From positions 36,127 to 100,126 of the forward strand of contig NZ_JAUCGJ010000011.1 in assembly GCF_030378065.1 (NCBI RefSeq): a stretch of DNA of 64,000 nucleotides, in the 5' to 3' direction. Shown here piece by piece: positions 33,731-43,716 of the stretch; positions within the stretch are counted from its first letter, which is position 1; each line of letters begins with the position of its first letter. The position numbers and the translations under genes were made by a program. Under the pieces are notes generated by a model that was not told the origin of the DNA, ran no database searches, and worked only from the letters and a program-made list of their open reading frames with translations. Source of the DNA: Candidatus Venteria ishoeyi (lineage in GTDB: Bacteria > Pseudomonadota > Gammaproteobacteria > Beggiatoales > Beggiatoaceae).

Positions 33731-34451
33731 GTCAGATTTCACCCATATCTGGGTTTATCTGTCAGCCTCCCCTCTATTTGGCCTAAGCATCACCCTGTTG
33801 GCTTACAGTCTCGCCCATCGCTTTTACCTGTATGTCAACGCTAATCCGTTGCTGAATCCGGTGGTGACTGCCGTTATCATGTTGATTTTGATGCTGCTGC
33901 TTTTCGATATTTCTTATCAGCAGTATTTTGCAGGTGCGCAGTTTATCCATTTTTTATTAGGGCCAGCGACAGTAGCCTTAGCCGTACCTTTATACCGTCA
34001 GTTTTCCAAACTTAAAAAATTATGGTTGCCGGTGACACTGGCAATTATTTCCGGGGTAATGACAGGCGCGTTGAGTTCAATTAGCATTGCCTGGTTGCTC
34101 GGTGCCAGTAGCCAGACCCAATTATCGCTGGCCCCCAAGTCTGTAACCACGCCAGTTGCGATGGGTATTTCCGAGCGCATCGGTGGCCTGCCTTCCTTAA
34201 CGGCGGTGCTGGTGGTGATGACCGGTATACTTGGCGCGTTATTAGGCACTAAAGTCTTTAGCCTGTTAGGGATTCGTGACGACAGCATTAAAGGTATCGC
34301 GATGGGGGTCGCCGCACACGGCGTTGGCACTGCCCGCGCCTTTCAGGTGAGTCAGGAAATGGGTGCATTTTCCGGTCTGGCAATGGCGCTGTCAGCCTTT
34401 GCCACGGCGGTGATTTTGCCTTGGTTGTTGGAATTGCTGGGTTTCTTATAA
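33723..34451 (+). CDS. LrgB/YohK-family membrane protein
   Basis: A 242-residue inner-membrane protein with about seven hydrophobic segments. The conserved LrgB stretches are present: NPVVTAVI, FLLGPATVALAVPLY, LAPKSVTTPVAMGI and the glycine-rich GIAMGVAAHGVGTARA near the C-terminus. Partner of the LrgA-like protein encoded just upstream, with overlapping genes. Confidence 0.92.
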   Translation: MIESDFTHIWVYLSASPLFGLSITLLAYSLAHRFYLYVNANPLLNPVVTAVIMLILMLLLFDISYQQYFAGAQFIHFLLGPATVALAVPLYRQFSKLKKLWLPVTLAIISGVMTGALSSISIAWLLGASSQTQLSLAPKSVTTPVAMGISERIGGLPSLTAVLVVMTGILGALLGTKVFSLLGIRDDSIKGIAMGVAAHGVGTARAFQVSQEMGAFSGLAMALSAFATAVILPWLLELLGFL

Positions 34452-34524
34452 CAGCGATGCATAAAAGTGGCGTATGTTGTAGCATGGTAAGCATTTTTCC
34501 GTTTTCAGAGATGGATGTTTAATC

Positions 34525-36825
34525 ATGGCCTTTACCCAGGACAATCAATATTTCAGTGTTACCACGCCGCTGGGCAAAGATAAACTGCTGTTTAAGCGCA
34601 TACGCGGCAGCGAGCGACTTTCCGGCCTGTTTGAATATGAACTGGAAATGCTCTCGGAAGCCAATGATTTAAAGTTTAAATCTATCGTTGGTAAAAATCT
34701 CACTGTTACCCTGGAATTCACCGACGGCAATAAACGCTATATTCATGCCTTGGTTGCCAGCTTTGAACAATCCCGCAGCGATCAGGAGCCGGATAAAAAA
34801 AGCCACATGACCACCTACCGCGCTATTTTGCGGCCTTGGTTATGGATGTTGACCCTGACCCGTAATAGTGAAATTTTCCAGAATATGAGTACGCCGGAGA
34901 TTATTAAAAAAATCTTTGGGGATTTAAGCTTTAAGGATTTTAAGGACAGCTTAAAAGGCACCTACGCTAAACGCGAATACTGCGTACAATACGAAGAAAC
35001 CGCATTTAATTTTGTCTCCCGCCTGATGGAAGATGAAGGTATTTATTATTTCTTTGAGCATACCGATGCCAAACATACCCTGGTATTGGCGGATGATCTC
35101 AGCGTGCATAAGGATGTGGAAGGCTATGCCAGTGTACGTTTCTGGGATGCGCATGAAGCTTCGCAACCGGAAGATATTGTATTTGCCTGCACCTTGTCAG
35201 AAAACGTCACCACCGGCAAATACGCAGTGGATGATTTTCATTTTGAAACCCCATCCACCGACCTGCTCAGTCAGGTTTCCGGGGAGGATGGCAAGATGCG
35301 TATTTATGAGTATCAGGGATTCCAGGGGGGTTATGATAAAAAAGCCGATGGCGATAAAATTGCCAAAAAACGCATAGAATCGCTGGAATGGGAAAATAAA
35401 ATCCTGCGCGGTGAAAGTTATTGCATCGGTTTTGGCGTGGGTGGCAAGTTCACCTTAAAAGAACATCCGCGCAAGGACATTAACGACAGTTATACGATTT
35501 GCACCCTGTCCATTTCTGCTACGCTCAGTAAATACCTGAATTCATTTGAAGCCATCCCTGCTAAAAGCCAGTTTCGCCCCCCTGTTGTTGCCCGCAAGCC
35601 ACGTATTTCCGGGCACCAGACTGCGATAGTCACAGGCCCCAGCGGGGAGGAAATTTACACCGATAAATATGGGCGTATCAAAGTTCAATTTCACTGGGAT
35701 CAACTGGGTAAAAAAGACGAAAAAACCACTTGTTTTATCCGCGTTAATCAAAGCTGGGCGGGTAAAGCCTGGGGGCGTTTGTTCCTGCCGCGCATCGGTC
35801 AGGAAGTGCTGGTCAGTTTTATCAATGGCGACCCGGATCGTCCAGTGGTGACAGGCGCTTTATATAATGCCGAGCAAACCGTGCCTTACGCCCTGCCTGC
35901 CAATAAAACTAAAAGTACCTGGAAAACCCGTTCCAGTAAAAAAGGCGGAGTGGAGGATTTTAACGAAATTTATTTTGAGGATAAAAAAGGCGAAGAGAAA
36001 TTCTATCAGCATGCCCAGAAAGACATGAAAATTATGGTGGAAAATGATCGCCACAAGCGGGTGGATAATGATGAAATCAACGACATCAAAATGAACCGCA
36101 CCACCACCATTGAAGAAAAAGATGACAAGCTCACCATTGCCAAGGGTAATCGCACATTGACGGTGAAACTGGCACGCACCGTTACCACCCAGGAAAAAGA
36201 CGACAAACTGACGATTAATCAAGGCAGCCGCATCATTAGCATTGATGAAAAGGATTATAAACTCACCGTCAGCAAGGGCAACCGCGATATTCAGGTGAAA
36301 AAAGGCAAGGAAACCCACAAGGTTCAGGATACCCGTTTATTACATGTGGTTAGTGATGAAACCCATAATAATGATGGAGACTTTTCGCATACAGTGAAAG
36401 GCAACTACACCTTGAAAGTTACGGGTAATTTGATTCTGGATGTTACCGGGGATATTAAAGTTAAAGGCAAAAAAAATGCCGATGTCAAATTGGGCATGAA
36501 CATCAAAACCAAAGCCGGTATGAATATACAAACCCAGGCTGGGGTTAATATCAAAACCAAAGCCGGGGTTAATATTGATATTAAAGCTGGGGTGATGATG
36601 AAAAATACTGCCGGGGTGATGATGAAAAATAAAGCCGGAGTGATGATGGATAACAAAGGTGGCGTGATGATGAAAAATGAAGCCGGGGTGATGATGAAAA
36701 ACAAAGGTGGGGTGATGATGATTAATGAAGGTGGGCTGATGTTGACCAATAAGGCCGGACTGCTGGGTGAAGTGAAAGCCGGGGCGATTTTGATGGTGAA
36801 AGGAGGGTTGGTGCTGATTAACTGA
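34525..36825 (+). CDS. Type VI secretion spike protein VgrG
   Basis: A 766-residue VgrG. The gp27-like hub (about 1-380, with FNFVSRLMEDEGIYYFFEH and YCVQYEETA) is followed by the gp5 OB domain (TDKYGRIKVQFHWD, WGRLFLPRIGQEVLVSFINGDPD). A stretch of KLTI-GNR repeats (about 530-600) and then a long run of octapeptide repeats form the beta-helical needle. There is no added effector domain. No other type VI genes (hcp, tssB/C, PAAR) lie in the window. The start ATG follows GAGATGGATG. Confidence 0.92.
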   Translation: MAFTQDNQYFSVTTPLGKDKLLFKRIRGSERLSGLFEYELEMLSEANDLKFKSIVGKNLTVTLEFTDGNKRYIHALVASFEQSRSDQEPDKKSHMTTYRAILRPWLWMLTLTRNSEIFQNMSTPEIIKKIFGDLSFKDFKDSLKGTYAKREYCVQYEETAFNFVSRLMEDEGIYYFFEHTDAKHTLVLADDLSVHKDVEGYASVRFWDAHEASQPEDIVFACTLSENVTTGKYAVDDFHFETPSTDLLSQVSGEDGKMRIYEYQGFQGGYDKKADGDKIAKKRIESLEWENKILRGESYCIGFGVGGKFTLKEHPRKDINDSYTICTLSISATLSKYLNSFEAIPAKSQFRPPVVARKPRISGHQTAIVTGPSGEEIYTDKYGRIKVQFHWDQLGKKDEKTTCFIRVNQSWAGKAWGRLFLPRIGQEVLVSFINGDPDRPVVTGALYNAEQTVPYALPANKTKSTWKTRSSKKGGVEDFNEIYFEDKKGEEKFYQHAQKDMKIMVENDRHKRVDNDEINDIKMNRTTTIEEKDDKLTIAKGNRTLTVKLARTVTTQEKDDKLTINQGSRIISIDEKDYKLTVSKGNRDIQVKKGKETHKVQDTRLLHVVSDETHNNDGDFSHTVKGNYTLKVTGNLILDVTGDIKVKGKKNADVKLGMNIKTKAGMNIQTQAGVNIKTKAGVNIDIKAGVMMKNTAGVMMKNKAGVMMDNKGGVMMKNEAGVMMKNKGGVMMINEGGLMLTNKAGLLGEVKAGAILMVKGGLVLIN
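36493..36822 (+). repeat. 24-bp (8-residue) tandem repeats in the vgrG 3' end
   Basis: About 13 units of 8 codons, of form x-A/G-G-V-M/N-M/I-x-N, ending KGGLVLIN. Neighbouring units are almost identical at base level (for example GCCGGGGTGATGATGAAAAA), so unit number could change by slippage. They would lengthen the spike shaft. Confidence 0.85.
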
Positions 36826-36964
36826 CCCGTGTTTGATAAATTTATCGTGCCTGATTTTAATGCTGGAATCAGACGCGCTCTATCAATAATTAATCTGATT
36901 CTTGATAGTACGTGTCTGATTCAAGTATTTTGACTGGAAAAATCTTATGTTGAACTCAGCTTGC

Positions 36965-37249
36965 TTAGCTGGAACAGGCTTTAATTGCTGTTTTTAGTTG
37001 GTTTTTACTGCACTTCTTGCTTGTGCCAACGCACCATTTTTTACGCTTGTCCCAGGCCGTAATAATGCGATTTCTGCCATTTTTACATTTTACATTGTAT
37101 TTGATGTAGGTCTTACCCCCAAATAAGGTGGTTTCTTTAGAACAATAATTAATATTGCTGGGAGAGCAGCGTTCACCTCTGGCCCAGGCTGATTCAGCGG
37201 TTAAGGACGCAAGTGCGCAATACAATATGGAAAGAGAAATTTTATGCAT
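36965..37249 (-). CDS. Small exported cysteine-rich protein, unknown function
   Basis: A 94-residue protein that I do not recognise. A signal peptide (about 1-23, ending ESAWARG) is followed by a 70-residue basic mature domain with six cysteines (ERC, NYC, VKC, KWC, KKC, KAC) that could form three disulfides. It converges on vgrG with a 139-base gap. It could be a secreted effector, an inhibitor or an unrelated periplasmic protein; the sequence does not decide. Confidence 0.65.
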   Translation of the reverse strand: MHKISLSILYCALASLTAESAWARGERCSPSNINYCSKETTLFGGKTYIKYNVKCKNGRNRIITAWDKRKKWCVGTSKKCSKNQLKTAIKACSS

Positions 37250-37416
37250 GGCGGTATTTCCTTTTATGATAGGTGTTTTCGTATGTCGTGCTTTTATTAT
37301 ATTTAGAATATTATTATATCGTTGTTAATTGCTTGAAATGAAAATAGATTTATTTTATATAAATATAAAATTTATAACTATTTTCAATTGTTGCCCACGA
37401 TTTCATACTAATACTC

Positions 37417-37519
37417 CTGAAAACTCTGAAGAACTTTTTTGCCTCTAATAAAATCAATGACTTATGCGGATATGCATCACCTAAAATCAATGATTTACGG
37501 ACTTTTCCAGAGTTTTCAG
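37417..37519. repeat. Inverted repeat enclosing a direct repeat
   Basis: CTGAAAACTCTG (37417-37428) and CAGAGTTTTCAG (37508-37519) are exact inverted repeats. Between them, two direct repeats of about 20 bases share AAAATCAATGA and TTA-GGA. Size and form suggest a small non-coding mobile or REP-like unit next to the perM end. Confidence 0.55.
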
Positions 37520-37533
37520 AATACTCTCATCCC

Positions 37534-38637
37534 TTAAAGTTTTTTGGATAAGGGTGCTGGTAAGGAGGAGAAATTGTCTTCTTCAATACTAAGTCTGGGC
37601 CAAGCAGCAAGTAATGCCTTAACCAGTGTTGCCAGAGGGATTGCAAAAAAGACCCCCCAAAACCCCCAGAGTCCGCCAAATACCAATACCGCCATAATAA
37701 TGGCAACCGGATGCAGATTGACTGCTTCAGAAAATAACAGGGGTACCAGGACATTGCCATCTAGGGCCTGGATAATAAAATAGACTGCGGATAACCATAA
37801 AAAGTCAGACCCCCAGCCCCACTGAAAATAGGCAACCAGTACCACGGGAAAGGTGACAACGGCTGCACCAATGTAGGGTACGACAACGGATAAACCAACC
37901 AGTGCTCCCAGTAATGGCGCGTAATTTAAACCCATAAAAGTAAATGCAACATAGCTGCCACTGCCTACAATCAGAATTTCATAAAATTTACCCCGTACAT
38001 AATTCCCCATCTGTTTATTCATTTCATCCCAGATGCGTTGCGCAGCGGTATGCTCTGCGGGTAAAAAACCTTTCAGCCAACCCAAAATCAGGGTTTTATC
38101 TTTCATAAAAAAGAATACCATTACCGGAACCAAAACCAGATACACTAAAAAAGTGATTAATAGTGGCATGGAGTTGATGGAGTAAGAGAGCAGCATTTGT
38201 GCAAAATCATTGGTTTTGCTACGCGCATCAGTGATGATGCGATCAACTTGTTCGATAGAGAAAAAGTCTGGGTAGCGTTCTGGCAGTTGCAGTAATAAGC
38301 TGTGCCCGGTCATTATCCAATTTGGCACTTCCTGTAGAAACTGACTGAGTTGCAAAGAAAGCAGTGGCAGCATAATTAATAATATAAACATTAATAATGC
38401 CATAAATGCCATAAAAACAGACCAGACACTTAGCAGTCGTGGGGTTTTAAGCGATTTTGTGAGTCCACAAACCGAGCCTTCTAATAAGAAGCTGATAACC
38501 AAGGCGGCAAACATAGGGGCAAGGATTTTGCCCAGGGTGAAAATAACCGTAAAGCCCAGCAAGAGCAAGATTAGTAGCAATACGGCCTGAGGATGGGATA
38601 AGTAGCGTCGAAACCAGACGCCTAGAACCTGGATCAT
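37534..38637 (-). CDS. PerM/AI-2E-type membrane protein
   Basis: A 367-residue inner-membrane protein with about eight hydrophobic segments: two near 20-90, a soluble loop with WIMTGHSLLLQLPERYPDF, then six more. The signature PYIGAAVVTFPVV and the following WLSAVYFIIQALDGNVLVPLLFSEAV-type segment place it in the AI-2E exporter/PerM family. The substrate is unknown for most members; some relatives are proton/sodium antiporters. Single gene. Confidence 0.88.
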   Translation of the reverse strand: MIQVLGVWFRRYLSHPQAVLLLILLLLGFTVIFTLGKILAPMFAALVISFLLEGSVCGLTKSLKTPRLLSVWSVFMAFMALLMFILLIMLPLLSLQLSQFLQEVPNWIMTGHSLLLQLPERYPDFFSIEQVDRIITDARSKTNDFAQMLLSYSINSMPLLITFLVYLVLVPVMVFFFMKDKTLILGWLKGFLPAEHTAAQRIWDEMNKQMGNYVRGKFYEILIVGSGSYVAFTFMGLNYAPLLGALVGLSVVVPYIGAAVVTFPVVLVAYFQWGWGSDFLWLSAVYFIIQALDGNVLVPLLFSEAVNLHPVAIIMAVLVFGGLWGFWGVFFAIPLATLVKALLAAWPRLSIEEDNFSSLPAPLSKKL

Positions 38638-38740
38638 TATATATGTCGTGTTAAGGGTTTATATCAGTTGTCGATTATTTCGCAAGCGTATAGCGCATGA
38701 AATATTCGTGCCATGCGGGAGTATAACATTGCAAACCGTG

Positions 38741-39085
38741 TTATGCAGGCTGTAAAAATGCCTGGTAATGTTGTTCAAAGATGATTTCTAACTCATCAAT
38801 GACTTCTTTCGCTTCACGTCCCTGAATCATATGCTGACTCATCAGTGCTGCCGTTTCATTGAGCATTTTTGATTTTTCCAGCATGGGATAGCTCGCTGAT
38901 AGTCGCTTAATGGCAGCAATGACAGACTCCTGCTCCGGGCGTGCGATTAAAACCGGTTTCAAGGTTTTTGGATCGGGTATGTCTGCACGGGCGTGCAAAA
39001 ACTCGGCAAAAGCAAGCAAGGTCTCTCGTTCTGTCTGTGGTAGCTTATCCCAGCATTTCAATAGGCGTTTTTTTAAGTTTGTCAT
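38741..39085 (-). CDS. Small soluble protein coupled to the LysR gene, unknown function
   Basis: A 114-residue predicted all-helical protein that I do not recognise. It begins LKKRLLKCWDKLPQTERETLLAFAEFLHARAD, reminiscent of small DUF2281-like or ParD-like helical proteins, but without clear motifs. Its ATG overlaps the stop of the LysR gene (TAATG), so it is translated with the regulator and may act in the same process. Confidence 0.75.
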   Translation of the reverse strand: MTNLKKRLLKCWDKLPQTERETLLAFAEFLHARADIPDPKTLKPVLIARPEQESVIAAIKRLSASYPMLEKSKMLNETAALMSQHMIQGREAKEVIDELEIIFEQHYQAFLQPA

Positions 39086-39996
39086 TATTGAGCTTTATCC
39101 GGGTGTTCACTGCAATATTGGCGAGCAAATGTTAACAACTCATCCATTGCACGCAGACGAAATTTCTGTTTCTGGTGTACGAATGAAAAGGGGCGTTGTA
39201 ATGTGGGTTTGAGTTTTACGGCTTTTAGTGTGCCAAGTTTTAATTCTTTTTGTACGGTTGCTCTGGATAAAATGGAAACACCCATACCTGCTTCGACCGC
39301 ACCTTTAATGGCTTCAGGGCTGCCCAGTTCCATCACAATATTGAGGTTGCAGGCAGAAATACCTGCGGTTTCCAGATATTCGGAAATGACTTCCCGGGTA
39401 CCTGAGCCTTCTTCGCGGCAGATGTAAGGCTCGGTGAATAAATCATGTACTGATACGGTTTTATTTTTGGCGAAAGGGTGATCTATCGGTACCACGCCCA
39501 CCATGTGATCCTGCCAGCACAACTCGACAACCAGACTCTTATTATTGACCGGTGCTTCGACAACGCCAAGATCAATAACATTATCTTCAATCATCGAAAC
39601 AATACCTTCAGTATTGGATATTTTCAGGCGTATTCTGACTTTTGGATACTTGCGTTTAAAATCACCTAACAGGGTAGGCAGCATATATTCTGCAATAGTG
39701 GTACTTGCACCGATGACAAGTACACCGCTAACATCGCCAGTGAGTTCTTTGACCGCATTTTCCATTTCTGCATAATGGTCAAAAATCTTTTCGGCATATT
39801 CAAAAACACGCTCTCCTGCACTTGTCAGGCTGATACGGTTATGGGTTCTGTCAAACAAACGGGTATTAAAATATTCTTCGAGTTGGCGTACTTGAAAAGT
39901 CACGGCTGGCTGTGTCATGTGTAATGCATCAGCTGCTTTGGTAAAGCTTAGCATGCGCGCAACGGTATAAAAAACTTGTAAACGGCGATCTGCCAT
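39085..39996 (-). CDS. LysR-family transcription regulator
   Basis: A 303-residue regulator with an N-terminal winged helix (about 3-62: LQVFYTVARMLSFTKAADAL, TQPAVTFQVRQLEE), a linker helix, and a periplasmic-binding-like sensor domain (about 90-295). It resembles the CbbR/YeiE branch (GSGTREV loop, SPEAIKGAVEAGMGVSILS). Effector and target are not readable. It is divergent from the ribosomal operon, with 509 bases in between; the downstream 114-residue protein is coupled to it. Confidence 0.88.
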   Translation of the reverse strand: MADRRLQVFYTVARMLSFTKAADALHMTQPAVTFQVRQLEEYFNTRLFDRTHNRISLTSAGERVFEYAEKIFDHYAEMENAVKELTGDVSGVLVIGASTTIAEYMLPTLLGDFKRKYPKVRIRLKISNTEGIVSMIEDNVIDLGVVEAPVNNKSLVVELCWQDHMVGVVPIDHPFAKNKTVSVHDLFTEPYICREEGSGTREVISEYLETAGISACNLNIVMELGSPEAIKGAVEAGMGVSILSRATVQKELKLGTLKAVKLKPTLQRPFSFVHQKQKFRLRAMDELLTFARQYCSEHPDKAQ

Positions 39997-40042
39997 TACT
40001 GTTTGCTCCTGAGTGTATGGAGATTATTGATTGTTATCTAAT

Positions 40043-40170
40043 CGTGAGTTCGATATAAGGGTTTTTATCCAAAAATGCTAAACCTCCAGCATTTGGAGAT
40101 TAATAACATGAGATGTAAGCGGCTTTGCAGGAACGAAGTGGATGAATGAAGCTTATATCAAATTCAGATT
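40043..40170. repeat. Two inverted members of the GAGTTCGAT-type hairpin family
   Basis: GTGAGTTCGATATAAG at the left and CTTATATCAAATTCAG at the right, both family ends facing outward, with AAGCGGCTT and AATGAAGCTT in between. This fills part of the 509-base gap between the LysR gene and rpsL. The remainder is AT-rich and carries the rpsL promoter. Confidence 0.6.
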
Positions 40171-40335
40171 ATACATAATAGCATAGGCAAAAATAAAAAT
40201 AGTTGGCAATTAATTGAGTTTATATCGCTGCTGCTAAGGCTGCATATTACGGTTTCAAGCTGAAATTTTGTTGTTCAGGCTGATTTAATGATAATCTGAA
40301 ATTCAAATAAAGCGTGCAGAATAAATTATTTAGAC

Positions 40336-40364
40336 TTGACATTGTTGCTGTTGAAATATATATT
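40336..40364 (+). promoter_or_regulatory. Promoter of the str operon
   Basis: A perfect TTGACA (40336-40341), a 17-base spacer and TATATT (40359-40364), followed by a GC-rich GTGCCGC discriminator. That discriminator is typical of stringently controlled ribosomal promoters. The rpsL start is about 140 bases downstream. Confidence 0.85.
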
Positions 40365-40505
40365 GTGCCGCTTCCCCAAAGTCGGGCGTGTTTTCTATGG
40401 TCTGATTTTATTGAATGGGTTTATTGTATTTTTTTGAAGCTACAAATCCTTACAGCCTCTGGATTTGAGCGAGACTTTTATAAAGAGATTTGATCTGGAG
40501 TAGGC

Positions 40506-40880
40506 ATGGCTACAATTAACCAGTTGGTACGCAATCCACGTAAACGGCAGCTAAAGAAAAGTAATGTGCCGGCGTTGGATGCTTGTCCTCAGAAACGCGG
40601 TGTATGTACCCGTGTTTATACAACAACCCCGAAAAAACCGAACTCAGCAATGCGTAAGGTTGCGCGTGTTCGTTTAACTAACGGGCATGAGGTGACTAGC
40701 TATATTGGTGGTGAGGGTCATAATCTTCAGGAGCACTCTGTTGTATTGATTCGTGGTGGTCGTGTTAAGGATTTACCCGGTGTGCGTTATCATACCGTGC
40801 GCGGAAGTCTGGATACCTCTGGTGTGGGCGAGCGTCGTCAAGGGCGTTCTAAATATGGCGCTAAGCGTCCTAAGTCCTAA
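40506..40880 (+). CDS. rpsL: 30S ribosomal protein S12
   Basis: A 124-residue S12 at the decoding centre. The loop [15 protein letters not shown] carries the wild-type lysine of streptomycin-sensitive strains, and [13 protein letters not shown] carries the second hotspot. A GATCTGGAGTAG stretch precedes the ATG. First gene of the str operon; rpoBC, often directly upstream, is not in the window. Confidence 0.99.
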   Translation: MATINQLVRNPRKRQLKKSNVPALDACPQKRGVCTRVYTTTPKKPNSAMRKVARVRLTNGHEVTSYIGGEGHNLQEHSVVLIRGGRVKDLPGVRYHTVRGSLDTSGVGERRQGRSKYGAKRPKS

Positions 40881-40930
40881 GCTTTTGTCCTGTTTTTACT
40901 CTGTCCTGATATTTATTTGCGGAATTTGTT

Positions 40931-41413
40931 ATGCCAAGAAGACGTGTTGTTGCTAAGCGAGCAATTTTACCTGACCCAAAATTTGGGGATGAGACCATTG
41001 CGAAATTTATTAATATGGTAATGGAGCGTGGTAAAAAATCCGTTGCTGAGCGTGTTGTTTATGGTGCTTTAGAGCAAGTAGGCGAGAAAGCAAAATTAAG
41101 CAATGAAGAAGAGATTTTAGAGATCTTTTCTAAAGCGCTAGATAATATTCGCCCTGTGGTTGAGGTGAAATCCCGTCGTGTGGGTGGCTCAACTTATCAG
41201 GTGCCTGTCGAAGTGCGTCCTGTACGTCGTACTGCACTGGCTATGCGCTGGATTGTTGATGCTGCGCGCCGTCGTGGTGAAAAAAGTATGGGTTTGCGTC
41301 TGGCTGGCGAACTGATGGATGCCTATGAGAAAAAAGGCACAGCGATGAAAAAACGTGAAGACGTACATCGTATGGCTGAAGCAAACAAGGCTTTTGCACA
41401 TTTCCGTTGGTAA
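40931..41413 (+). CDS. rpsG: 30S ribosomal protein S7
   Basis: A 160-residue S7, the primary 16S rRNA-binding protein of the 30S head. It starts PRRRVVAKR with the conserved [14 protein letters not shown], has the beta arm [19 protein letters not shown] and ends KAFAHFRW. Slightly longer than the common 156-residue form. It follows rpsL by 50 bases. In enterobacteria S7 represses the str operon translationally; whether it does so here is not visible. Confidence 0.99.
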   Translation: MPRRRVVAKRAILPDPKFGDETIAKFINMVMERGKKSVAERVVYGALEQVGEKAKLSNEEEILEIFSKALDNIRPVVEVKSRRVGGSTYQVPVEVRPVRRTALAMRWIVDAARRRGEKSMGLRLAGELMDAYEKKGTAMKKREDVHRMAEANKAFAHFRW

Positions 41414-41518
41414 TTGAGTTTGGTTTTAAGTTGATTTGCTTTTAACTGTGAATGAGTGAAAGTTGCTCAAGATCCCGCAGCTGAAGTTTTAAAGTTTTTT
41501 TAAGAAGGTTTAGATAAC

Positions 41519-43618
41519 GTGGCACGTAAAACACCTATCGAGCGCTACCGTAATATTGGTATTATGGCTCACATTGATGCAGGTAAAACAACAACAACAG
41601 AGCGTGTGTTGTTTTATACTGGCTTATCTCACAAAATTGGTGAGGTTCATGACGGTGCCGCGACAATGGACTGGATGGAGCAGGAGCAGGAGCGTGGTAT
41701 TACCATTACTTCTGCGGCAACCACCTGTTTCTGGAGCGGGATGGATAAGCAGTTTCCCGAGCATCGCGTTAATATTATTGATACCCCGGGACACGTAGAC
41801 TTTACCATTGAGGTAGAGCGTTCCTTGCGCGTATTAGATGGTGCTTGCGCTGTATTTTGCGCAGTTGGTGGTGTTGAGCCACAATCAGAAACTGTGTGGC
41901 GTCAAGGTAATAAATATAAAGTGCCACGCATGGCATTTGTTAATAAAATGGATCGTGCGGGTGCCGATTTCTTGCGCGTTATTGAGCAGATTAAAACCCG
42001 TCTGGCAGCAAATCCTGTGCCTTTGCAGTTGCCTATTGGTGCAGAGGAAGGTTTTGAAGGGGTTGTTGACTTAATTAAAATGAAAGCCATTTACTGGGAT
42101 GATTCAACCCAGGGTATGAGTTATGAAGAGCGTGAAATTGCAGAAGATATGCGCGATCTTTGTGATGAGTGGCGTGAAAAAATGCTGGAGTCCGTGGCGG
42201 AGTCTTCTGAAGAACTCATGGAGAAGTACCTGGAAGAAGGTGACTTGACTGAGGAAGAAATTCGTAGCGGAATTCGGACTTTAACCCTGAATAATGAAAT
42301 TGTGCCTGCTTTATGTGGTTCTGCCTTTAAGAACAAAGGTGTGCAGGCCATGTTGGATGCCATTGTTGACTTTATGCCATCGCCACTTGATGTGCCAGCA
42401 ATTACGGGTCTACTTGATGATGAAGAGACTGAAGCTTCGCGTCAAGCATCAGATGATGAGCCTTTTGCAGCGTTGGCATTTAAAATTGCAACCGACCCAT
42501 TTGTCGGAACGCTAACTTTTTTCCGGGTGTATTCCGGTGTGCTGAATTCCGGGGATAGTGTTTTTAACTCGGTAAGAAGTAAAAAAGAGCGTGTTGGACG
42601 TATCGTACAGATGCATTCAAACAGCCGTGAAGAAATCAGAGAAGTTCGCGCAGGTGATATTGCCGCAGCCGTTGGCTTAAAAGATGTTACAACGGGTGAT
42701 ACCTTATGCGATAAAGAGAATATTATTATTCTTGAGCGTATGGAATTTCCTGAACCAGTGATTGCAGTTGCTGTTGAGCCAAAAACCAAAGCCGATCAGG
42801 AAAAAATGGGGGTTGCACTGGGTAAATTAGCCGCAGAAGATCCTTCGTTCCGGGTTTCCACTGATGAAGAGTCAGGCCAGACTATTATCGCTGGTATGGG
42901 TGAGCTGCATCTGGATATTATTGTTGACAGGATGCGCCGCGAATTTAATGTGGAAGCCAATGTGGGTGCGCCACAGGTTGCTTACCGTGAAACAGTTAAG
43001 AAAGCGATTGAGATTGAAGGTAAATTTGTGCGTCAGTCTGGTGGTCGTGGTCAGTATGGTCATGTCTGGCTGAAAATCGATCCACGTGAACCTGGTGAAG
43101 GTTATGAGTTTATTAACCAGATTGTCGGTGGTGTAATTCCTAAGGAATACATTCCAGCCGTTGATAAGGGTATTCAGGAGCAGATGGAAAACGGTGTTAT
43201 TGCCGGTTATCCTGTTGTTGATGTAAAAGTAACCTTATTTGATGGTTCTTATCATGATGTAGACTCCAATGAAATGGCCTTTAAGATTGCTGGCTCCATG
43301 GCCTTTAAAGAAGGTGCGCGTAAAGCGGGTGCGGTATTGCTTGAGCCGATTATGGATGTTGAAGTGGTAACGCCAGAAGAATATATGGGTGATGTGATGG
43401 GGGATTTAAATCGTCGTCGCGGCATCCTTCAGGGTATGGATGAAATTCCAACCGGTAAGACAATCTCTGCTGAAGTACCTTTAGCTGAGATGTTTGGTTA
43501 TGCCACTGATTTGCGCTCTTTAAGCCAGGGTCGTGCAAACTATACGATGCAATTCGGGCGTTATGCCGAAGCACCAAGTAGTATTGCTGATGAGGTTATC
43601 AAGAAAACGCAGGGCTAA
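41519..43618 (+). CDS. fusA: Elongation factor G
   Basis: A 699-residue translocation GTPase. G1 [13 protein letters not shown]3 DTPGHVD and G4 NKMDRAGAD are intact, followed by domains II to V (domain IV loop [10 protein letters not shown], domain V ending [10 protein letters not shown]). It starts with GTG preceded by AAGAAGG. The 105-base gap after rpsG contains no further gene. Confidence 0.99.
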   Translation: MARKTPIERYRNIGIMAHIDAGKTTTTERVLFYTGLSHKIGEVHDGAATMDWMEQEQERGITITSAATTCFWSGMDKQFPEHRVNIIDTPGHVDFTIEVERSLRVLDGACAVFCAVGGVEPQSETVWRQGNKYKVPRMAFVNKMDRAGADFLRVIEQIKTRLAANPVPLQLPIGAEEGFEGVVDLIKMKAIYWDDSTQGMSYEEREIAEDMRDLCDEWREKMLESVAESSEELMEKYLEEGDLTEEEIRSGIRTLTLNNEIVPALCGSAFKNKGVQAMLDAIVDFMPSPLDVPAITGLLDDEETEASRQASDDEPFAALAFKIATDPFVGTLTFFRVYSGVLNSGDSVFNSVRSKKERVGRIVQMHSNSREEIREVRAGDIAAAVGLKDVTTGDTLCDKENIIILERMEFPEPVIAVAVEPKTKADQEKMGVALGKLAAEDPSFRVSTDEESGQTIIAGMGELHLDIIVDRMRREFNVEANVGAPQVAYRETVKKAIEIEGKFVRQSGGRGQYGHVWLKIDPREPGEGYEFINQIVGGVIPKEYIPAVDKGIQEQMENGVIAGYPVVDVKVTLFDGSYHDVDSNEMAFKIAGSMAFKEGARKAGAVLLEPIMDVEVVTPEEYMGDVMGDLNRRRGILQGMDEIPTGKTISAEVPLAEMFGYATDLRSLSQGRANYTMQFGRYAEAPSSIADEVIKKTQG

Positions 43619-43639
43619 TTGCCTTTAATTGATTTTTTA

Positions 43640-43664
43640 GCTTTCATTGCTTTGCAATGAAAGC
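43640..43664 (+). other. Hairpin between fusA and tuf
   Basis: GCTTTCATTGC and GCAATGAAAGC form a perfect 11-bp stem with a 3-base loop. It ends in AATTTGTTC, not a clear U-tract. It could attenuate or process the fusA-tuf transcript, and its arms resemble the core of the GAGTTCGAT-type hairpin family. Confidence 0.55.
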
Positions 43665-43716
43665 AATTTGTTCTTTAATAATTTAGTATTATTTCCTGGA
43701 ATTTAAGGGGTTTATT

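Noticed and set aside
34525..38637. Type VI secretion gene cluster
   Set aside because: Only vgrG is present; no hcp, tss or PAAR genes around it.
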